A DNA stretch of 64,000 nt, taken from NCBI GenBank assembly GCA_024516035.1, contig CM044962.1:8493095-8557094 (forward strand), read 5' to 3'. The number at the start of each line of letters is the position of its first letter. The stretch's first letter is position 1. This document shows positions 54,501 through 63,500 of this stretch, piece by piece. The stretch is from Bactericera cockerelli (taxonomy: Eukaryota > Arthropoda > Insecta > Hemiptera > Triozidae). A program made the position numbers and the translations under genes. The notes under the pieces are model-generated. The model did no database searches and had not been told where the DNA came from. It worked only from the letters and a program-made list of their open reading frames with translations.

Positions 54501-57500
54501 GTCTCTATGTATACATAATAATCCAGTGTTCGAACATTTTACTAAACTAAACAATATCATCTTTCTTTTTTTCTTTTCTCTTATTGATGTTTATTTACAG
54601 AGGAGACTTAACAATCAGAGTCATTGTTTTTAATAAACGTGATCATGCTTCATTTATTAATTTTTATTATTATATTATTTCGCAAACATTTTTGCCTTTT
54701 ATTAAAAAAAAATCAGTTTTTTATCCACTCATCTCCTTATTGAGCTTGTCCTTGAAACGCCTTCTTTGGATGTCATGTCTTCCTAGAATTTTGACTTGAA
54801 ATTTTGATGCTTCAAATTTTAAAATTCTAGCAGGACTTTATATGCTGCCATACCGGCGCGTGCCTGGCTAGATTTATTAATTTCGAACTTTTTTTTTTTT
54901 TTTTTTTTTCCGACTATTTACATTTCGAACTCAATAGATAGAAAATTCTTTCTAACCTTGTTTAAGAAACCCGAGCGCGATAATATTCTCCGTGTAATTC
55001 TGGACGGTGGTCTCATTCAGATGCTGATCCTGCGACGCGATCTGGTACACTGGCTCAGTCAGCAGAGAGTCCATCTGTTTCGAATCAATTGAAGAGGAGT
55101 CGACTCCGTAATCTGACTGACTCAGTTGGTAGTGCAGAGTTTTGATGTTGGAAGAGACGCAGATGGAGTAGTTCAGTTGCGGTGGTCGGTGGGATTGTTT
55201 GTAGTACGCGAAGTCATCGCGTTTGGCCTGAGAAGAAGTAATCATTATTTATACGGAGTATACGGACCTCTGTAGCTCATCTTTTTTTTTGAATTTGTCA
55301 GCGCGTGAATACTATAACGGTAAAAAATCAGCTGAGCTGACGATACACGGGGGATCTACCCGAAAAAAGGAAAGGTCAAACCGTTCCCTTCTCCGCGACA
55401 CTTCCCCTTGCCTGTGTGAAACCCCCACATTCCAATACCGGAACTCCAGGGTGTAATCCCTGGTTCCCTGTTGCTCCTACTCCGGCGGGAAAACACTAAA
55501 AAACCGTTATAGGATCCCCGCGTGACAAGTAACCTTGCCGTGTGGGAACTGGAGACATTACTTCCACACGGCACAAAACAAAGTCACAAACTCATTTATT
55601 TAGATATAGATTTAGATACAGATCTGTAGCTTATCTAGTTAATAACTAAAAGCCAGTGTCGATGGCGGGTTAAATACACCGGTTCTCGTAGGATCACCAA
55701 AGTTATACAATGACCAGTGACCACAGTGGGGTGAAGACTTCGTGATGCAGGCATTTCTACCCAACCCAAGCAAGGTGAGGTTAATGTGGGTAGCCGGTTT
55801 GTGAGTTTCCTGTCAATGAAGAGTAACACCCCCGTCATATGTGACTGTGCAGATGGAAAACGACGTTATACCTTAATAAAACAAAATAATAAATAAAATA
55901 AAAAACTATGAAAAATACAGGCTGGGTGAGGTTAATGTGGGTAGCAGGTTTGTGAGTTTCCTGTGAATGAAGAGTAACACCCCGGTCATATATGACTGTG
56001 CAGTACGACGTTAAACATTAATAAAAAAAATATAAATAAAATGAAAAATATGAAAAATACTTATGTCTGGGCTTCTCACAACCTCTCAACTTACCTGCAG
56101 ACAAAGCTTGTTCGGGTTGACCAAATCATTGATGGACACAAAGAGCGACGTTTCCGGCGATACGAGAATAGCGACGCCGCGACTGTTGAGAAAGTAGCGT
56201 CTCAGCGTAGCGCCCCACCGCTGTCGACCGATGTAACCGGTGACGAAGGGAGACATCTCAACCCTGCCTAGCTCCACCGGCCAGGACATGCCTAGCGTGC
56301 GACCACCTCCATACCTGAGGGGAGAATAATAATAATAATAATATCGCCTTATTTATACTGCCCGATTAAGACAATTAAAGTCCCATTATTCCAGCAGTAA
56401 GCCCAAGACTTATTATTATGTGGTACAAATCCCAAATAGGAGGATAACTTGTCATATCCCGACTGGGTTTCGAACCCGCGACCTCTGGAATCTCTGGATT
56501 CACAGAGTGCCGCCTTTACCACTGAGCTACCGGGATAATAAACAGAAATAACAATTCCGTGCCCGTGAAACGGTCAAAGATACCTATCTCACGCTGGTGG
56601 AAGGATTTACATGTACGCCCAGATCCAATGTCAAGGCTCTTGCTGTGTCCAATGATTCTATTTCAGTTTTAACCCTTTGACGCCGAGCGTGTTGTTTTCG
56701 ACACAGGTACTTTGAGATTCAATAACTATTCACTAGAATACACCCAGACAGCACAGTCAACTGGATGTATACCATACTGTTAGGTGGAAAAAGTCTACTT
56801 GCCCACCTGGAAATCAGCTGGAGATTTCCACCTTCCACCTGACCTCCACCTGGAAATCAACTGGAAATGAACTGGAAAGTAACCCAACTTTTAACTGGAA
56901 GTCAGTTGCCCAAAGTCAACTGGATTTGTTCCACTTATTTCCAGCTACTTGTAGCGCTCTCTAGTGGATGGGTAGTAACTCACTACCACAATGTTGACAT
57001 ACCTATTTTCCTATACTGTACATTATACTACATAATAATCAAATGCTACGCTCTTGGTTTTGAGGTTGTGGGTTCGAATCCCATTATATGCCTTTTTTTT
57101 TCAAATAATAATAGTAATAAAAATACTAGAAACAAATGTATATTAGGCATAAATTCAATTTCAGTTATTTAATTTAGAGGCCATGCATTCAAATCTCATG
57201 AAGAATATTTTTTTTTGTATAAAAATAAAGTAATAAATTTTAAATAGGTTTTTTTAACACGTACACACACACAATTTTGAGTATAATTTTTTTTATATAG
57301 AAATTTGGAAAGAAAAAGAAAATAACTAATCTGTTTTAAACAACACAATTCAAATAACACTCTTTAACATTATTATATTTTTACAATAAGAGTGTTTATT
57401 ATTAAAAAAATTGTCCCAAAAGTGTAAAATGCACTATCAAATTTCCATAATGTCACAAGACCTTGTACCAATGTAAAGTATTTCCTAAGTAGGTATAATC

Positions 57501-60500
57501 TCTATATATAAAACTCAAAGTTATGCATGTATGGCTGACTATGTCCTCTTGGGGTTACAATACCAAACGGTACTCTCACTGAGAGTTCACCCCCCCTAAG
57601 CCACCTTCAACATACTAGAAAATTATCAAAATTAAAATATCTAATACAATTTTCAAGTGCACTGGTAATCAAGTGGTTAATGCGCTAGTCAGATAATCAA
57701 CCTAGCGTAGGGTTCCGTTGTTTCAATTTTTTCCTCATTATGGTTGTGACCACATAATAATAAGACTCTGAGGGTTAGGTGGTAGAAAATGCTTTGAGCA
57801 TAACCTTTAACCTTACCTGGTGGTTACCTTCCAGTTAAAAGTGTTATTATTATTTTTATTGGGACACCGGCCATGAGAAAAAACCTTAATGTTGACAAAA
57901 TGCCAGGTTTTAGCTAGTATAGAAATAAAATAATGATATCCAATTATAAAATATGCTCATAACATGTACATAATCACAATAAAATAATAATACTATGTAA
58001 ATTAAAATATATTTCTTTTGAGAAACCAAAAATAACAAAGAAATAAACTAATAGCCAGCAGAAAATGAAGATGGGGCATGGAATACACCAGTTTTCATGA
58101 AATTGCAAAAGTTAAGCAATGTCTAACGGGGTTGAACATGGATTAGTGAATGTTATTATGTATTTGTAATCCTTCATGACAATTTATGTACTGCTGTGGC
58201 TAATTAGAATTGCTGGGTTGTTTGCTTTGAGAATTATTACCAAAAAACATTGTTATACTTAAATTAAAACAAAATTGACTAGTTAAGACTAGTGAAATTA
58301 TAAAACACAATAGTGTGGAACACTTTTTTTAAATAGATATAAAATTAACTCAAAATTTAAGGGCCTTCATAGTAATAAGGTGGTAGAGAGAGCACAATAG
58401 TTATTATTGTTATTATGAACAGTGCACAGTAAATTGGCCAATTAATTTTAAATCAAGTAATCAGGAAGCATGTCACAAAGTACCTAAACATCATTTTTTA
58501 GTGTGGCAGAACCACCTATCAGTGAAATATTCATTTTATAATAATATGTATTGTACATCCAAATAAAATCCACAGAGTGAAAAATTTCACTATCTAGCAC
58601 TATGCATTCAGCTGTTTCTTTGCTTGAACCAGAACCTTTTTTTAGCCAACCTATGGTCAAGAGATCTTGAGCATAAAAAATTCTGTTTCCCTTAACACAT
58701 GAGACTAGCATTCATGGTCCTACTTTGGCTTGGCTAGGCTAGGTGAGATTAATATGGGTAGCTGGTATGATTCCAAGTGAACTGAAGGTGTTAATCCCAC
58801 TGAAGGTCCAGGAACAGGAGAGTGCAGAAAGTTCGTTAGGGTCCAAGTGGATGTCTCTAGAAATGGATGGTTATTGTCAGATGAAAAAGGTGATCCAGTA
58901 TTAACTGCTTCTTGTCCTCTTTCTTCTGTCACGATTTAGATAAACTAAAGAACTATTTTTTGAAACATCTCGAAAGCAAATTTGGAGTTCAGAAATGACA
59001 AAGTAAACACTATGATTGTCCTCTTTCTTCACAAAGACAAAGTAAAAAATGATATTTGTATTTAAAAATGTTCAAAACTAAATAAAATACCTAATATTTA
59101 AGAGAATTATTAATTATTTAAAACAATTCACAATTTGTCACAAAAATATCACAATTTCTGAATTTCCTTCAACAAAGGACGAGTTTTATCTACGAGTTTT
59201 ATCTAAACACTTCCAGTAGTTACAAAAAAGATCAAAACTAAATAAAATGATATTTGTATTTAAAAATGTTCAAAACTAAATAAAATACCTAATATTTAAA
59301 AGAATTATTAATTATTTAAAACAATTTACAATCACCAATATCACAATTTCTGAAATTACGACAGATCAAAGATGGCGTCTTCAACAAAGGACGCGTTTTA
59401 TGTAAACTGGAAAAATATGGAACATTTCCAGCTGACTGGTCAACTGACTAAATTCTACTCATGTCCTAGCTGGAGAGAGTCGTTATATTTCCAGCTGACT
59501 GCCCAGGTGACTGAGTCTAGATGGATTTTTGTTGGAAATATCCAGGTGGCTGGTCAACTGATTTAATCCATGATGGAAAAATCCAGCTGTCGGGACAGTT
59601 GGAGGTCCAGTTGACTTTATACACCTGGATATTTCCACCTTAAATCCAGACTGGAAGTCAACTGCCGTGCTGTCTGGGCAGTATCATTATCGTTTTAATG
59701 TGAAAAAATTCCTTGACTTCTTATCTTCAAATTCATCCAGCGCGATTTTTGCATTGTTTTGTTTACATTTCTAAATTTTCATTTGTTGCTGAGATTTCGA
59801 GAGTGCATCATCGCATGGAGTTTTGCCGACTTTGGTCAGTTATTTCTTGTGTTTCCTGGTCGATTATTTTACTGAAAAAATTAATAGAGGTAGCTAATAT
59901 GCTTATTAACATATAACTTTAAAGAAAATTGTAATAATTTATTGGTAGGTAGCTGCTTTTGTCCAATTTTCTGCCGTGTCGAAAACGACACATCCGGTAT
60001 TAAAAGAACGTTTTTTCCAAAGAAATAATTTTAATGTTTTTCCTGATTTCTTCTGATTTTAGATTGATTATTGAGTCAAAACTAGGAAAATGAGTGACAA
60101 TATACCACTACGCAGCTAATGCTAGACCCAGCCCTCCTATTGTAGCTCCCATTCCTATCACAAGTGCAGCTAGTGCTAGACTTAGCCCTCCTACTGTAGC
60201 TCCCATTCCTATCACAACTGCAGCTAGTGCTAGACTTAGCCCTCCTATTGTAGCTCCCATTCCTATCACAAGTGCAGCTAGTGCTAGACCCAGCCCTCCT
60301 ATTGTAGCTCCCATTCCTATCACAAGTGCAGCTAGTGCTAGACCCAGCCCTCCTATTGTAGCTCCCATTCCTATCACAACTGCAGCTAGTGCTAGACTTA
60401 GCCCTCCTATTGTAGCTCCTATTGTAGCTCACAACTGCAGCTAGTGCTAGACTTAGCCCACCTATTGTAGCGCCCATTCCCATTCCCATTATCACTAACG

Positions 60501-63500
60501 TTCTCCTTGAAGTGTTTCCTTTAACTCGTTTTAAACTCACTAAAAAATCGTCATTTTATACTTTTTTAACAAAATCAGTTTTTTCTACATTATTGTTCCT
60601 TTAAAGCCCGGTGTGTCGTTTTCGACACGGATTCATAACTTTTTACCGGTAAAAGCTAGAAAGCTGAAACCAACGCCAAAAGTCTTAGAAAACCATCAGG
60701 ATGAAAGAAAAGTTGGTTGCGATTTTTTTCCCCCGGCCAAATTAATTCCGGCGTCAAAGGGTTAATGTCTTTGTAATACCTACGCAATGATGTGAAACAA
60801 TGATATGAAAGTTCCGATGAATAGCTAGATATAGGGACGTAAAAACTGGTATTTCGACTTTTAATTCAACAAACTTTTTGAAATTTCAACAGTCAAAGAA
60901 ATCCAAAAGTTTAAGCTTGTTTTTACTCCAGGAATTGGCGAGAACTTTTACTCTGCCAAATTACCGTGCATATACTGATATGATAATTATTATTTTAAAA
61001 CATGCACTCTTACCAATGCCCAAAAGCACCTCCTTCTTCAAAGCAATCAGTGGGGTCGTATGATGAGTTGGGGAGGGTCGTCCATGTGAGCCGATAGCAT
61101 CTGAAAATTGAACGATAAAAGATAGGGGTCGATCACCTCACTTGGAGATTTATAAAAAATATAGGTCAATTTTTTTTTTTGGCATTGGGCAAAAACAACC
61201 CATACAGCCATTTATATAGGTCAATCAATCTGTAAATAGTAATGAATTGTATAATAATATTTACACATAATAATAATAGATCGCCTGCAGTCATCGTTTT
61301 CAAATATTATAGATGAGTCTTGTGAATTCACCTTATCATTTTGATCGAGACATAGGTATACTTAACTGAACGAATCACTCACCGATTCAGTAAAAGCAAG
61401 AAGTGATTCACTCAGATGAATCGCTCACCTCAGATCGCTAGCAGTCGTTTCGGGCTTCAAATAGAGTCGAGCCTTGTGAATCCACTCCATGCACACTGAT
61501 CCGTCGTTCTTCTCATCTTGTTCAAGACACGGGTACACTTTCTCGGCTGGTTTAAGGCCCACGCCCAGATAGCCGAGAGCTATGGGCGTGCCGTCAAGTG
61601 AGTGGACACGAATGTGACGCGCGTCCCGGTTGAAACGGAGGCGCTCGAAGTATTCTTTCTGAAATGGGACGGGGGACACGTATGGGTTAATGTCACTGAG
61701 AAGAAAAAAAATGAGACTGGGTATAATGGCTGCACTCGAATAACGGCTCTATTTTTATTTTCACTGATTCTATGAGTACTCTACACAATGAGGCATTACC
61801 GTACATCGTTTCGGGCCGGAATTAGAGGCCACCGGGGTATAATATACATACCTATTATTTGTCTGTCCCGGTAGCTCAGTGGTAAAGGCGGCACTCTGTG
61901 AATCCAGAGATTCCAGAGGTCGTGGGTTCGAAACCTAGCCGGACATGACATGTTATACTCCCATTTGGGATTTTTACCACATAATAATTGAGTCTTCTTG
62001 AGCTTACTGCTGGAATAATGGGGCTTAATAGTCCTAATCGGGCAGTATAAATAAGGCGATATTATTATTAATATTTTATCTGTCTATACTTTTTCCAGTG
62101 TTCACTACTCACATTAAATATTTTCTATGCGCGTATGATCGAGTGGACACACCGGACACCGTAGGTAATAACGTCTGGAAAATAAAAAATGTCCCTTTCA
62201 ATCTCCAGAAATTTGAGTCTCTATTTTGACCTGTTAAAAAGTTAAAAATCCGTCCCGGGACTTTGTGTTCACTCTGTATACACTCACCTGCAGAATTTTC
62301 TGCTGGTACAGGACATGCGCAAACCCGACCAGAAGGGAAATGACCAGGAGGAGAAAGATAACGAAACTGCGCAGCTTGTATTCGGACGGAGCCTTTGTCC
62401 TCTTCAGTACGCGAGGTAGGTTCATCTGAAAGCATTTTTTTAAATCGGTAGGTACCAAAAAGAAAATAAATAGTGAGGATTATAGTAATGTAAAAATAAG
62501 GTGAATTCCAATAGAGAAACTACTGGAACAGAAGAAGGTAAAAAAAGGATGAGGATGATATAATATAAATAACAGGGTTTTTGGCGTTTTCAACTTCTCA
62601 TTATACTTCTTTTTTTCATGATTTTTATTTACAGAGGAAACTTAACAATCAGAGTCCTTGCTCCTTCATTATACTTCACTCACCATAATTTTCTCGTTGA
62701 GTAGCGACGAAATGGAATTGAAACTAGCGACACTGGCGCTGGGCGATCTATCAAGCGGCTTAATAACTTCTTCGCGTAGCGGCATGACAGACTTCTTCCT
62801 GGCGTTACGCACAGGGACTTTGTTGAGTGGCGTAGCGGCTTCCAGATCAGAGTTCCGTCGACTAGGGTGTTCATCGTCTTCGGAGACGGCACCGTCGCTG
62901 AACGTATCGGAGGTTTCGTAGCCATCACCGCGACGCACGCGCTCTGGTGTCAACTGAAACGAGTTTTTCAAGAGTTAATAAAATGGAGAATGATAATTGA
63001 AACTTGAATGGTCCGTAGAGTAAGTTGGGAAGACAGAAAATGCCATTTTCATCATTGACAAATGCACATACATTAAAAATCTTGTGATAGGCTCAGAAAA
63101 TAGAAAAAGCAACATAAATAACAAACGAAATTTCATAATAATCATGTAAAAGATAGATAGTTATTATCTACTTATTCATAGGACCCAAAACTCACTAGCG
63201 CCTCTTCCACTGAATCGTCATCTTCCTCCTGGCCTTGACTTTCTGACCGCCTTGGCATCCGATGTCCTGCCAGGTACCCTCCTCCCTCAAGGCCACCGAT
63301 TCCGAAAATCGCCGAACTTCTCTGCGGGGGGACCAGGCAATTGACTTTCCTCTGGGGGCCGGCGAAAGTTTCCGCTCGCCGTCGGGTGGAATCCAATCTA
63401 GGAGTTCCAGGCGGTTTGAGAAACACTGGCGATCCGTGAGTTTCGGAAGGTGGCTGGAATCTAATCTGAGCTTTCAAACCATTAGGGTTTTCTGGCGTGT

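Larger units (their letters stand above)
56743..59678. mobile_element. TIR element nested in the piggyBac-like element
   Basis: Perfect 12-bp termini CCCAGACAGCAC and GTGCTGTCTGGG. Both ends carry clusters of short CAACTGGA/TCCAGTTG-type motifs in both orientations over about 200-280 bases. No transposase ORF inside. Superfamily unknown; a clean target-site duplication is not evident. Confidence 0.65.
56673..60761. mobile_element. piggyBac-like TTAA element, interrupted
   Basis: TTAA at 56669-56672 and 60762-60765 flank perfect 13-bp termini (CCCTTTGACGCCG and its reverse complement). Subterminal palindromes GTGTCGTTTTCGACAC occur at the right (60609-60625), and related forms at 59975-59995 and 56690-56706. 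Its own sequence (about 1.15 kb once the inner element is removed) holds a minisatellite and no transposase, so it is non-autonomous. Confidence 0.75.

Noticed and set aside
55356..55574. 72-codon minus ORF in a GC-richer stretch
   Set aside because: No recognisable domain, not in phase with glycosidase exons; probably part of an unidentified repeat.
60082..60540. Gly/Ala-rich or Ser/Pro-rich repetitive proteins on both strands
   Set aside because: Product of a 54-bp minisatellite within a transposon; no conserved flanks.
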